This document shows positions 1 to 7,655 of a stretch of DNA of 64,000 bases, piece by piece. The position numbers were made by a program, and so were the translations under genes. Origin of the DNA: a virus; IMG/VR virus record IMGVR_UViG_3300023184_005208, positions 1 through 64,000 of that record. One strand, given 5' to 3'. The first letter of the stretch is position 1; the number at the start of each line of letters is the position of its first letter. The notes beneath the pieces are model-generated. The model did not search any database, had not been told where the DNA came from, and worked only from the letters and a program-made list of their open reading frames with translations.

Positions 1-102
1 TGTAACACTATAAATTCCAGTACAACCTGTCCAAGCATAATACCCTTGTTGAACGGTATTATAGTTTGTTATCTTAAAATAATTGCAGTCTGTTGTATAC
101 AT
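1..102 (-). CDS. Partial CDS, unknown protein, cut by left edge
   Basis: An ATG on the minus strand at 102 opens 34 codons that run without a stop to the window edge, starting MYTTDCNYFKITNY. It begins 11 nt after the stop of the Thr/Pro-rich structural gene upstream, so it is probably cotranscribed with it. The visible part is rich in Tyr, Thr and Asn, as in the other virion-like proteins here. No domain can be named from so short a fragment. Confidence 0.55.
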   Translation of the reverse strand, partial: MYTTDCNYFKITNYNTVQQGYYAWTGCTGIYSVT

Positions 103-113
103 TTATATTAAAT

Positions 114-2168
114 TTAACTTGGAGTCTGTGTTAATGTTGGAGTATTAGTTGGTGTCGGAGTGTTGGTTTTGGTATTAGTTGGTGTTTGGGTGTTGGTTGG
201 AGTCACCGATGGAGTAACAGTTGGTGTTGGTGTAGGACATACATACATTGTATAATATAAATCATTACAAGGGAATGATAGATAATATAGGTCATTGTTT
301 GGTATTACAATAACACAATTAGGGCAATTTGGATTTAATAAGTTATATTTGTTTTTTAACACTCTGTAGTTGTGAGCTATTTGTCCCGCATCCAATGGTT
401 CAGTATACATTCTAAACGCACTAATATCCCCAATCATACTACCACCAAAGATTTCTTCCAAATGTATTTGAGTTGTTAAACCCGAATAAATTGTATGGTC
501 TAAGTCATTTGTTGTTAAGCATTCAGGGTCTTGTTGATAAACTATTTCATCGACCGTATCAGGACACCCTCCTGAGAAAGTTAAGTTATCGTGTAGTCCT
601 TGAGTTCCTCCACCTAAAGAGATGTTGTATCCAACACCTATTTGTTTTTCTTTTTCAACATTTAAAAGTCTTGGTATGATTTCTTCAAAATTTTCAGCAA
701 CCATGAATAATTTACCATTAACATAAATTTTTAAAGTACCAACTCTGAAAGGTTCCTCAACAAGCCAATCATTACTAAAATTAACAACTTCAGTTTTTGC
801 CGGGTCATAATCTTTTTCGTGTGTTATTGGTGGTTGTATTAAACTAATACTATTATTTGCTGTTGTTGCGGTATATTGCTCTGAAACTATTAAACCTAAC
901 CCCCCTTTATCCCACAAGTCACATTCACCAAACCATTCCCTTCTTCTAAAGACAACGTCAATTTGAACCCAATGTTCAACATTTGCATAAGTGGTTCCTG
1001 AACAATCATCAAAGATTCCTCTTGTAGAACACCACTCATTTATGGATGTTCCTGTAACGTATGTTTGTCCGGTAAGACAAGTTCCCGTTGCCTCACAATG
1101 ACCAGTTAGTGTATATGTTTTAATACAAAGTTTTGGACTACCTGTGTCTCCACTTAATCTTAATGATAGTGCGTTTGATACTTCATCGAACAATGGGTCT
1201 TTTTCTGGATATTCTGCGTGAGTTTCACAACTACAAGGACATCCACACATACAAGTTGTCGACGTAACACCTGATGGTTGATAAACAGGTAGACATCCGT
1301 GAGATGCGGTAATTCCTGTTTGTTCACATTCACAAGTGTGCATACAAGTTAAACCAGAAGTAACTCTTGTATATCCTGTATCTTGTTTTGGATGACCGTC
1401 AGCGTAGTGATAAAATTTGTTTTCGGCTCTTGCTCCCATGTAGAAGAAAGTTCCTTTGTTGTTTGGATAACGATTGTTAAGACCTCCTGAAGTATCTCCA
1501 GTCCATCTGTATCTCAACATGAACTCCGCAGTCCAACCTAAATTAACTCTTTCAGGAAAAACTTGATAGTCATACTCAGGTACTTTATAAAACCCTTGGT
1601 AAAATCCTCCTTGTAATGTGGCATAATACCCAACAGAATCTCCGTTAGTTGAATATGATAAATTGTAAGTATATGAATCGTCGTCCCATAATCTGTTTGC
1701 CGATGTTGTAAATCCTGTAATAGGATGCATTTTCATTCTCCTATCATACTTGTATCTGCTATAAGTGTCGGCTGATGTTGTGTATAACCCTGTTGTTAAT
1801 TCAATTGTCTCTCCTGACATTTTTTTAACAAGTCCGTTATCAATACCTGTTAAACCTATGTCACACAATTCAGTTACAACAGGACAAAAATTAGGGTCAA
1901 TATTACCGGGGTTCCAATAATTTTCAGAAACAATCGTTTGATAATCAAAAGAACATGAGGCTGATTGACATAATGTTGTCGCAGTATTATTGATATCAAA
2001 CTTAAACGGCATTCTATTACCATCATCTTCACCAATTAATAAAGGTGAAAAAATAACTTCTTGGTCATAATCTTTTTCATCTGACGCCAGGCAAATGTCC
2101 GTGATTTCGTTCACAGGTAGTAGACCCCATCTTCTAAAATTATATTGATTAATATTTTGGTATGCCAT
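114..2168 (-). CDS. Virion structural protein with LamG-like region and Thr/Pro-rich tail
   Basis: 684 residues. Residues near 570-615 (ISAFRMYTEPLDAGQIAHNY) have the ending typical of LamG/concanavalin A-like lectin domains, in which a strand is followed by 'L-x-x-x-x-I-x-x-N-Y'. The middle holds many Cys residues in short CxC and CxCxC groups. The last 40 residues are an almost pure Thr/Pro/Asn repeat. Such proteins are usually surface-exposed fibres or decoration proteins, and the lectin-like fold suggests glycan binding. A late-type motif lies 9 nt upstream of the ATG, divergent from the 2221 gene. The function as adhesin or decoration protein is inferred; the lectin assignment is moderately sure. 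Confidence 0.7.
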   Translation of the reverse strand: MAYQNINQYNFRRWGLLPVNEITDICLASDEKDYDQEVIFSPLLIGEDDGNRMPFKFDINNTATTLCQSASCSFDYQTIVSENYWNPGNIDPNFCPVVTELCDIGLTGIDNGLVKKMSGETIELTTGLYTTSADTYSRYKYDRRMKMHPITGFTTSANRLWDDDSYTYNLSYSTNGDSVGYYATLQGGFYQGFYKVPEYDYQVFPERVNLGWTAEFMLRYRWTGDTSGGLNNRYPNNKGTFFYMGARAENKFYHYADGHPKQDTGYTRVTSGLTCMHTCECEQTGITASHGCLPVYQPSGVTSTTCMCGCPCSCETHAEYPEKDPLFDEVSNALSLRLSGDTGSPKLCIKTYTLTGHCEATGTCLTGQTYVTGTSINEWCSTRGIFDDCSGTTYANVEHWVQIDVVFRRREWFGECDLWDKGGLGLIVSEQYTATTANNSISLIQPPITHEKDYDPAKTEVVNFSNDWLVEEPFRVGTLKIYVNGKLFMVAENFEEIIPRLLNVEKEKQIGVGYNISLGGGTQGLHDNLTFSGGCPDTVDEIVYQQDPECLTTNDLDHTIYSGLTTQIHLEEIFGGSMIGDISAFRMYTEPLDAGQIAHNYRVLKNKYNLLNPNCPNCVIVIPNNDLYYLSFPCNDLYYTMYVCPTPTPTVTPSVTPTNTQTPTNTKTNTPTPTNTPTLTQTPS
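117..236 (-). repeat. Thr/Pro-rich codon repeat (C-terminal tail)
   Basis: About 40 codons of alternating Thr, Pro, Asn and Ser (units such as TPTNT and TPTVTPS) form a degenerate short tandem repeat at the 3' end of the structural gene. A longer copy of the same style occurs at 45531-45935 in another gene. Such segments are extended, flexible and rich in possible O-glycosylation sites. Confidence 0.85.
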
Positions 2169-2177
2169 AAACTATTG

Positions 2178-2184
2178 ATAAATA
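2178..2184 (-). promoter_or_regulatory. Late-type promoter motif TATTTAT
   Basis: On the minus strand TATTTAT ends 9 nt before the ATG of the LamG-like structural gene (2168). It belongs to a set of about 19 identical motifs placed close upstream of starts. Confidence 0.5.
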
Positions 2185-2197
2185 CCTTATCACCTAG

Positions 2198-2204
2198 TAT
2201 TTAT
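2198..2204 (+). promoter_or_regulatory. Late-type promoter motif TATTTAT
   Basis: TATTTAT (continuing to TATTTATA) ends 16 nt before the ATG at 2221, back to back with the divergent motif at 2178-2184. Confidence 0.5.
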
Positions 2205-2220
2205 AGATTAAAAAGAACAG

Positions 2221-3039
2221 ATGTTAACTGTAAACCAAGAATTTTATTCATCACCGTATTATTTTTTCCTTAAAGAAAGTAAAGATTCTTATTCTTTATA
2301 CCTATCTGCTGAGGAAACTATAACAGAAGCTAGAGATAGAGATGTCGTTATTAAAGTACCAAAATCAAAACTTGAGGCTGTAAAAAAATATTTGGAAAAA
2401 GTTTTGAAAGACAAAAAGAAAAAATCCACAAAAGACCTTAAAGGAGAAATTGAAGAGTTGGTTAATTTGGATGGAGCATTGTCAAACTCATCTATCCCAA
2501 TTTTAGACCCTAAGTTACACCCAAAGAAAACAATGGACCAAACGGTTGCTGCTGCAAGAATTACTAACGACCCAATTTCTCGTGGTTATAGAACTTATTA
2601 TGGTGAGTCTGTTGAAGAATTTACTGAGGAGGATATGTCAGGTGCTTTTGGTTACGAAGAAACAAAAGATTTGGATGGTAAAGAAACATTTGACTATTAC
2701 GTTGATAAGTTAGATATGTCTCCAGAAGAAGCGGTGGATAGAACAAAACAACAAGGAAAAGACCCGTCAGGTAAAAAAGACGAGAAATCAAAATATAAGA
2801 ACGACAAGAACTTTATTGCTAAAATGACAATTTCTGAAATTCAAAAACAGAAAATGATTAAAGTGGTTGAAGATATTTTAATGGGTAAAAAGAAAACAGA
2901 TAATTCTGAAGTTGGTAAAAGAGACGGAAGTGTTGAAGCATCTTCAATGATTAAAAGAAACATTAAGTCAGTTTTAAAACAAGCTGAGAAAGAAGGGTTA
3001 TCAAAAAAAGATATAATTAAATTGTTAGGAAGTGAATAA
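2221..3039 (+). CDS. Unknown Lys/Glu-rich virion-associated protein
   Basis: 272 residues, highly charged and mostly helical in appearance, with a Lys-rich stretch near residues 60-75 and another near 180-200. I do not recognise the family. It is the first gene of a tight plus-strand run (2221-4896) whose members overlap or are separated by a few bases, and it starts behind a late-type motif. That context suggests a late, structural or assembly role. The C-terminus (EKEGLSKKDIIKLLGSE) looks like a small helical capping domain. Confidence 0.6.
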   Translation: MLTVNQEFYSSPYYFFLKESKDSYSLYLSAEETITEARDRDVVIKVPKSKLEAVKKYLEKVLKDKKKKSTKDLKGEIEELVNLDGALSNSSIPILDPKLHPKKTMDQTVAAARITNDPISRGYRTYYGESVEEFTEEDMSGAFGYEETKDLDGKETFDYYVDKLDMSPEEAVDRTKQQGKDPSGKKDEKSKYKNDKNFIAKMTISEIQKQKMIKVVEDILMGKKKTDNSEVGKRDGSVEASSMIKRNIKSVLKQAEKEGLSKKDIIKLLGSE

Positions 3040-3508
3040 AGATTTATACAATAATCCCAAAGGTGAGATAGAGTTTCCAAAAGACAAACAGGAACATATG
3101 AAGAAATGTTTTCATATGGTCAAAGGTGCAAATGAGAATGTTGAGGGATTCAAAAGAAATCAAGAACTTCAAACTAAGAATTTTATCGATTACAAACAAC
3201 TTAAAAGGATTAAAAACTTTTTTGATAATTTTAAAGGTAATCATAACGAACCATCTTTTGTATTGAACGGTGGAGTTCTAATGAAAAATTGGGTTAATGA
3301 TATCTTAAGAAAAATGAGACAAGGATTGGATTTAACCAAAAGAAACAAAGCTGATACTGGAATGCAGAATCAGTACATAAAGCCACACGAGAAAAAAGAT
3401 TTTACAAATGTGAGACCTTCTCAGAAACACGCATCTACGCTACAAAAATATGATAGTGCCGTAACTGAGTCTTTAAAAAGAATAAACGAACTAATTTCTA
3501 AATTATAA
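3032..3508 (+). CDS. Unknown small protein, GTG start
   Basis: 158 residues. The GTG at 3032 lies inside the last codons of the preceding gene (8 nt overlap), suggesting coupled translation; the next in-frame ATG would remove a conserved-looking N-terminus. The protein is basic with long predicted helices. No family recognised. It sits in the late plus-strand run of small genes, so a virion or assembly role is likely but unproven. Confidence 0.55.
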   Translation: MNKDLYNNPKGEIEFPKDKQEHMKKCFHMVKGANENVEGFKRNQELQTKNFIDYKQLKRIKNFFDNFKGNHNEPSFVLNGGVLMKNWVNDILRKMRQGLDLTKRNKADTGMQNQYIKPHEKKDFTNVRPSQKHASTLQKYDSAVTESLKRINELISKL

Positions 3509-3512
3509 AAAC

Positions 3513-3806
3513 ATGGCACTAGAAATCGCAGTTGATTTAACACAAAATGAACCAAACGCATTGACAGCTATCGCTGACATGGAGAGAGCTAAACTTATTC
3601 CAAGAAATGATTACAACGAAGAAGGTAATCCTTATTCATCTGTAAACCGTGATGCGGTTGCTGATGGAGATTCTATGGGCAGAGGTACAGGAACTTTCTT
3701 GGATGTTTACAATGTAAACGCAGGAACCATCACCGATGTTGTTGAAAGAAAAAGTGAAATTAAAATAAACAAATTTAATTCATCAAAACCTTATCCTAAC
3801 TTTTAA
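3513..3806 (+). CDS. Unknown small acidic protein
   Basis: 97 residues, start ATG 3513, only 4 nt after the preceding stop and ending on the ATG of the next gene. It contains a Gly/Asp-rich central part (VADGDSMGRGTGTFLDVYNV) and no membrane segment or signal. Its place in the same operon as other late genes suggests a small structural or adaptor protein. No family recognised. Confidence 0.55.
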   Translation: MALEIAVDLTQNEPNALTAIADMERAKLIPRNDYNEEGNPYSSVNRDAVADGDSMGRGTGTFLDVYNVNAGTITDVVERKSEIKINKFNSSKPYPNF

Positions 3807-4276
3807 TGAAACTACAACAATCACTTAAACTAGTTATAACCGAAATTGCATCTATGGATAGTATCATCGATGCGATTAAAAACAGGCAAAGAGTCGTAAT
3901 TTATTATGACGGAGACGAACCTGGCGGTAGAGGTATTAGAGAAATCGAACCCGTTTGTTTAGGTGTGAGTAAGTCAGGGAATAAAGTTTTAAGAGCTTGG
4001 GATAATGAAGGAGCCTCTCATACGGCTTATAAAGGAGAACAACCATTACCTGGTTGGAGATTATTTAGATTAGACAAAATCTTATCTAATAAGCCGACTG
4101 GTGAGGTTTACAATGAAATAAGACCAGGTTATAATTTAAATGGCGACAAAAGTATGGTGAGTGTTATAATAAACGCTAAATTTGATAACGTACCTCCACA
4201 ACAAACCCCACAACCAACACAACAACCACAAGAAACTCAAACTACACCATCTCCAACACCAACCCCACAAACGTAA
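3806..4276 (+). CDS. WYL-like domain protein with Pro/Thr/Gln tail
   Basis: 156 residues. Residues 20-95 resemble a WYL/Sm-like barrel: IKNRQRVVIYYDG, then REIEPVCLGVSKSGNKVLRA and WRLFRLDKI, the pattern of an I-x-x-r-V-x-I-x-Y strand, an x-E-P-x-x strand and a terminal F-R-L-D-K/R-I. WYL domains usually sense ligands in transcription regulators. Here there is no HTH and the rest is a Pro/Gln/Thr tail (about residues 125-156). It starts on the last base of the preceding stop codon. A structural use of the fold in the virion is possible. Domain call moderate; function unknown. Confidence 0.6.
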   Translation: MKLQQSLKLVITEIASMDSIIDAIKNRQRVVIYYDGDEPGGRGIREIEPVCLGVSKSGNKVLRAWDNEGASHTAYKGEQPLPGWRLFRLDKILSNKPTGEVYNEIRPGYNLNGDKSMVSVIINAKFDNVPPQQTPQPTQQPQETQTTPSPTPTPQT

Positions 4277-4281
4277 TTATT

Positions 4282-4896
4282 ATGGACCAATTAATGTCAA
4301 AACTTGTTAACGCCAAAGCTATTATGAACGCAATGGATACTAAACCAAGAACAGCTCAAGGGGGATTACCTCCAACATCTTTAGAACAACAATTTGATGT
4401 TCCAACTGCAAGATATAATATTCCTCAAGAATTTTTACAGGAACAACCATCACAACAAATGCAACCTTATTTATCTCAACTACCAAGAGAGAATACAAAG
4501 CCAGTCGGTGTTCCAACTGTTGATGCAATCAAGAACTCAAAGTTACCTGATGAAATCAAAAAGTTAATGATGGAAAATCCTATTGCACAACCAGCACAAC
4601 AAACTGCAACATTATCTGACGATTTGATTGAAAAAGCATCAAGATTAATGAGAGAAAATAATACAGGATATGTTCCTGAATCGGCAAAACCAAAAACAGC
4701 TCAAGCCCAACCAACATCTAATACACAAATTGATTATAAGTTAATCAAAAAGATGATTTCTCAAGCGGTTAATGAAGCATTAGAAGAAAATGGTTTATTA
4801 GTTGAAAGTACGGAAAAGTCTAACGAAATGTTCACATTTAAAGTTGGGAAACACATATTTGAAGGTAGAGTAACAAAAATCAAAAAAACGTCTTAA
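4282..4896 (+). CDS. Unknown Gln/Pro-rich protein, end of the small late operon
   Basis: 204 residues, Gln/Pro-rich and probably disordered for the first 145, then a compact C-terminal part (DYKLIKKMISQAVNEALEEN followed by a short beta-rich end, FTFKVGKHIFEGRVTKIKK). It is the last gene of the plus-strand run from 2221. The C-terminal module resembles small domains at the ends of other proteins in this phage, such as the 44074-45309 product, but I cannot name it. Confidence 0.5.
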   Translation: MDQLMSKLVNAKAIMNAMDTKPRTAQGGLPPTSLEQQFDVPTARYNIPQEFLQEQPSQQMQPYLSQLPRENTKPVGVPTVDAIKNSKLPDEIKKLMMENPIAQPAQQTATLSDDLIEKASRLMRENNTGYVPESAKPKTAQAQPTSNTQIDYKLIKKMISQAVNEALEENGLLVESTEKSNEMFTFKVGKHIFEGRVTKIKKTS

Positions 4897-4950
4897 CCAC
4901 TTTTCTTATTTGACATAAAGTATTATATTTTAAAAATAATATAAAAACTA

Positions 4951-6162
4951 ATGTCTAAAATTAATGTACTTGTAGTCCCATCTGATAAAACAGGAGTGGG
5001 CAAATTTAGGTCTGTTGACCCTCACGTTTTTTTACAAAATTTATATCCTGACGATTTTCATATTGACATCATATATGATGTCCCAATGAATAACATGGAG
5101 TTTTGGAAAAAATACCAAATTATTGCTTTCCACAGAAGTCTTAATCCTGATTTTGAAGCATCTCACGCATTAATTCAAAAACTTAATGAGATGGGTATTG
5201 TCACCATTGATGATATCGATGACTACTGGATGCCAACAAAAGAACATCCAATCCATGATGTCATTAGATTTAATAAAATCAATGAAAAGATTACCGCAAA
5301 CCTTAAGGTTGCAAAATATGTAACAACAACTACAACAATCTTTGCGGATGAGATTATGAAATTGAATAAGAATGTTGTTATTTTCCCTAATGCAATTAAC
5401 CCTAATGAATCTCAATTTAAAGAACCAACTCCTGAATCTGATAGATTAAGAATTGGTTGGTTAGGTGGTTCTTCCCACTTGCACGATTTACAATTATTAG
5501 ACCAATCGTTTAGTAAGTTAACACAATATAAAGATAAATTACAATATGTCTTATGTGGATTTGATACGAGAGGTAGTGTAACTGAAATTAACCAACAAAC
5601 AGGTGAACACAAGAAAAGAGATATTCTTCCTCATGAGACTGTTTGGGCTCAATATGAAAGAATATTTACACAAAACTATTCTACTGTATCCGAAGATTAT
5701 AAAAAATATTTAAATGTTTTCTCTCCTGAAGGATACCCAAATGAAATGAACGAACCATATTTGAGGGTGTGGACAAGACCTGTCCAATCTTATGCTAAGA
5801 ATTATTCAAAATTTGATGTATCTTTGGCACCGATTAAAAATCATATCTTTAACAGAATGAAATCTCAATTAAAAGTGATTGAAGCGGGATTCTATAAGAA
5901 AGCGATTATTGCATCTAATTTAGGTCCCTACACAATTGATTTGAAACATTGTTTGGACCACGGTAATTTTGTTGATGGTAATGCATTATTAGTCGATGAA
6001 AACAGAAACCATTCTGATTGGGCTAAGTTTATTGAGAAGTTAGTTAAGAATCCAAACATGGCAAAAGATATGGGAGAAAGATTATACGAAACTGTTAAAG
6101 ACAAGTATGATTTAAATGTTGTAACAAAAGCAAGAGCAGAATTTTATAAATCAATCGTATGA
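4951..6162 (+). CDS. GT-B (GT4-like) glycosyltransferase
   Basis: 403 residues. The N-terminal half has the KFRSVDPHVFLQNL opening and a DDIDDYW motif typical of GT-B enzymes that process phage or cell-surface glycans. VVIFPNAINP marks the inter-domain region, and the C-terminal half has RIGWLGGSSH and the late IEAGFYKKAIIAS segment that corresponds to the nucleotide-sugar site of GT4 enzymes. It opens the long glycan cluster (to 19557). The upstream gap of 54 nt holds a weak TATATTTT element at 4924-4931 but no clear -33 partner. Sugar donor and acceptor unknown. Confidence 0.8.
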   Translation: MSKINVLVVPSDKTGVGKFRSVDPHVFLQNLYPDDFHIDIIYDVPMNNMEFWKKYQIIAFHRSLNPDFEASHALIQKLNEMGIVTIDDIDDYWMPTKEHPIHDVIRFNKINEKITANLKVAKYVTTTTTIFADEIMKLNKNVVIFPNAINPNESQFKEPTPESDRLRIGWLGGSSHLHDLQLLDQSFSKLTQYKDKLQYVLCGFDTRGSVTEINQQTGEHKKRDILPHETVWAQYERIFTQNYSTVSEDYKKYLNVFSPEGYPNEMNEPYLRVWTRPVQSYAKNYSKFDVSLAPIKNHIFNRMKSQLKVIEAGFYKKAIIASNLGPYTIDLKHCLDHGNFVDGNALLVDENRNHSDWAKFIEKLVKNPNMAKDMGERLYETVKDKYDLNVVTKARAEFYKSIV

Positions 6163-6860
6163 TAAATGTACCATTAACAAAGTTTTTATTTTTAGATATT
6201 GAAACAGTTGGATGCGAATCCAATTGGGAAAATTTTAAAAAAAATAAAAAAGAACTTTCATTTCAATTTGAACATATCCAAGACAATCTTAGAAAAAGAT
6301 TTCCTGAGGAGGCTGATACCCCTATTGACCAATTGTTTGTTAATAGAGCTGCATTAGTTCCTGAATTCTTAAAGATAGTTTGTGTTAGTGTTGCGTTTGT
6401 TATGGATGATGGTACCATTAAACTACAATCTTTCCACAGTGAAGATGAAGGTAAATTACTTTTAGACGTTCAAAAATTATTGAATCGTACAGGTGATTTA
6501 GGATTCTTTTTATGTGGCCATAATGTTAAAGGATTTGATATCCCAACATTGGCAAAACGTATGATGATGTACGGTTTGGAACCACCAAAATTATTACCAA
6601 GTTATGATACCAAACCTTGGGAAGTTAAAGCAATTGATACCAAAGACATATGGCAATATGGTGGTTATGGTCAATTTGCATCCCTTGAATTGATGTGTGT
6701 TTGTATGGGTGTTGAGTCATCTAAGAATACAGAAGTAACAGGTAACAGAGTTCATGAAGCATATTGGATTGATAAAAATATTGAAGGCATCGTGAAATAT
6801 TGTGAGAAAGATGTTGTGGTTTTAATAGAATTAATTAAAAAATTAAAAAAACTAAAATGA
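6159..6860 (+). CDS. DnaQ-fold 3'-5' exonuclease (PolB-exonuclease-like)
   Basis: 233 residues. The DEDDy signature is visible: FLDIETVG at residues 8-15 (Asp and Glu), CGHNVKGFDIPTL near 122 (N-x-x-x-F-D) and KYCEKDVVVLIEL near 213 (Y-x-x-x-D). This is the arrangement of the stand-alone 'exonuclease domain of family B polymerase' group, which hydrolyses single-stranded DNA or RNA ends. It overlaps the upstream glycosyltransferase by 4 nt and the downstream dUTPase by 4 nt (ATGA), so it is translated from the same message. Role in replication, repair or host DNA degradation inferred. Confidence 0.85.
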   Translation: MINVPLTKFLFLDIETVGCESNWENFKKNKKELSFQFEHIQDNLRKRFPEEADTPIDQLFVNRAALVPEFLKIVCVSVAFVMDDGTIKLQSFHSEDEGKLLLDVQKLLNRTGDLGFFLCGHNVKGFDIPTLAKRMMMYGLEPPKLLPSYDTKPWEVKAIDTKDIWQYGGYGQFASLELMCVCMGVESSKNTEVTGNRVHEAYWIDKNIEGIVKYCEKDVVVLIELIKKLKKLK

Positions 6861-7471
6861 GCTTAGAAAACCAAATAGACCCTGAAATGATGCAAAACAT
6901 CATGGAACAATTTGAAAAAATTAAACAACAAGCCGGTATCGAACCTGATGATGAATCAAAAAAAGAAATTGAAGAATTATTAGGATTTACTATGGAAGAG
7001 TTTGATGTGGATATCAACAGAAGATTGAAAACAAGAACTCTCCAAGTTAAAAAAATACACGAAGATGCTGTTGACCCATTTTACAATTATGAGTCAGATT
7101 CAGGATTTGATTTACATTCTGTAGAAGAAATCACATTAGAACCTCTTGGTAGAGGATTGGTTCCAACAGGATTAGTATTTGGTATACCTGAGGAATATGA
7201 AGTTCAGGTAAGACCTAAAAGCGGATTGGCTCTTAAACAAGGATTAACCGTTTTAAACACACCAGGAACTGTAGATGCAGGATATGATGGTGAAATTAAA
7301 GTTATTGTTTTTAACACAACAAATAAATCAGTAACCATCAACAAAGGAATGAAAGTGGCTCAAGCCGTTCTTTGTCCCGTTATATGTGGAAAATACGTTG
7401 AAATAGAAATGGTTCAAACAATAACAAAAGGAGAACGTGGGGATAACGGATTTGGGAGCACGGGTATTTAA
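6857..7471 (+). CDS. dut: dUTP diphosphatase with N-terminal extension
   Basis: 204 residues. All five trimeric dUTPase motifs are present: SDSGFDLHS, RPKSGLALKQGL, NTPGTVDAGYDGEI, the strand MKVAQAVLCPV, and RGDNGFGSTG at the C-terminus. The enzyme converts dUTP to dUMP, keeping uracil out of phage DNA and feeding dTMP synthesis. Motif 2 has PKSG in place of the commoner PRSG. The first 55 residues are an acidic helical extension not found in the usual ~150-residue enzyme; its role is unknown. Start ATG overlaps the exonuclease stop. Confidence 0.92.
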   Translation: MSLENQIDPEMMQNIMEQFEKIKQQAGIEPDDESKKEIEELLGFTMEEFDVDINRRLKTRTLQVKKIHEDAVDPFYNYESDSGFDLHSVEEITLEPLGRGLVPTGLVFGIPEEYEVQVRPKSGLALKQGLTVLNTPGTVDAGYDGEIKVIVFNTTNKSVTINKGMKVAQAVLCPVICGKYVEIEMVQTITKGERGDNGFGSTGI

Positions 7472-7484
7472 TAAAAAATACAAT

Positions 7485-7655
7485 ATGGGAAAGTATTACG
7501 AAAATCTTGATGACCTAATTCAGTTAATCAAAAAAGTAGAAAAGAAACATCTTTTAGCTGAGTTTCTTTTAGAATGTGTATTAACTGCCAAAATAACTCC
7601 CACAAAACCAACTCACGAAATTATTAAAGAAGCTAAGAAAAAATGGTTTAAATAA
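7485..7655 (+). CDS. Small unknown protein
   Basis: 56 residues from the ATG at 7485 (MGKYYENLDDLIQLIKKVEK), 13 nt after the dUTPase stop. A longer reading from GTG 7437 would overlap dUTPase by 35 nt and is less likely. Helical, basic C-terminus. The stop overlaps the ATG of the next glycosyltransferase. No family recognised. Confidence 0.55.
   Translation: MGKYYENLDDLIQLIKKVEKKHLLAEFLLECVLTAKITPTKPTHEIIKEAKKKWFK

Noticed and set aside
4909-4931. Host-type promoter for the first glycosyltransferase
   Set aside because: TTTG at 4909 and TATATTTT at 4924 are only 11 nt apart instead of 20, so the pair does not fit; only the -7-like box remains as a weak possibility.
7437-7484. GTG start at 7437 for the 56-residue small gene
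   Set aside because: It overlaps the dUTPase motif 5 codons by 35 nt; the ATG at 7485 is after the dUTPase stop and opens a compact helical protein.
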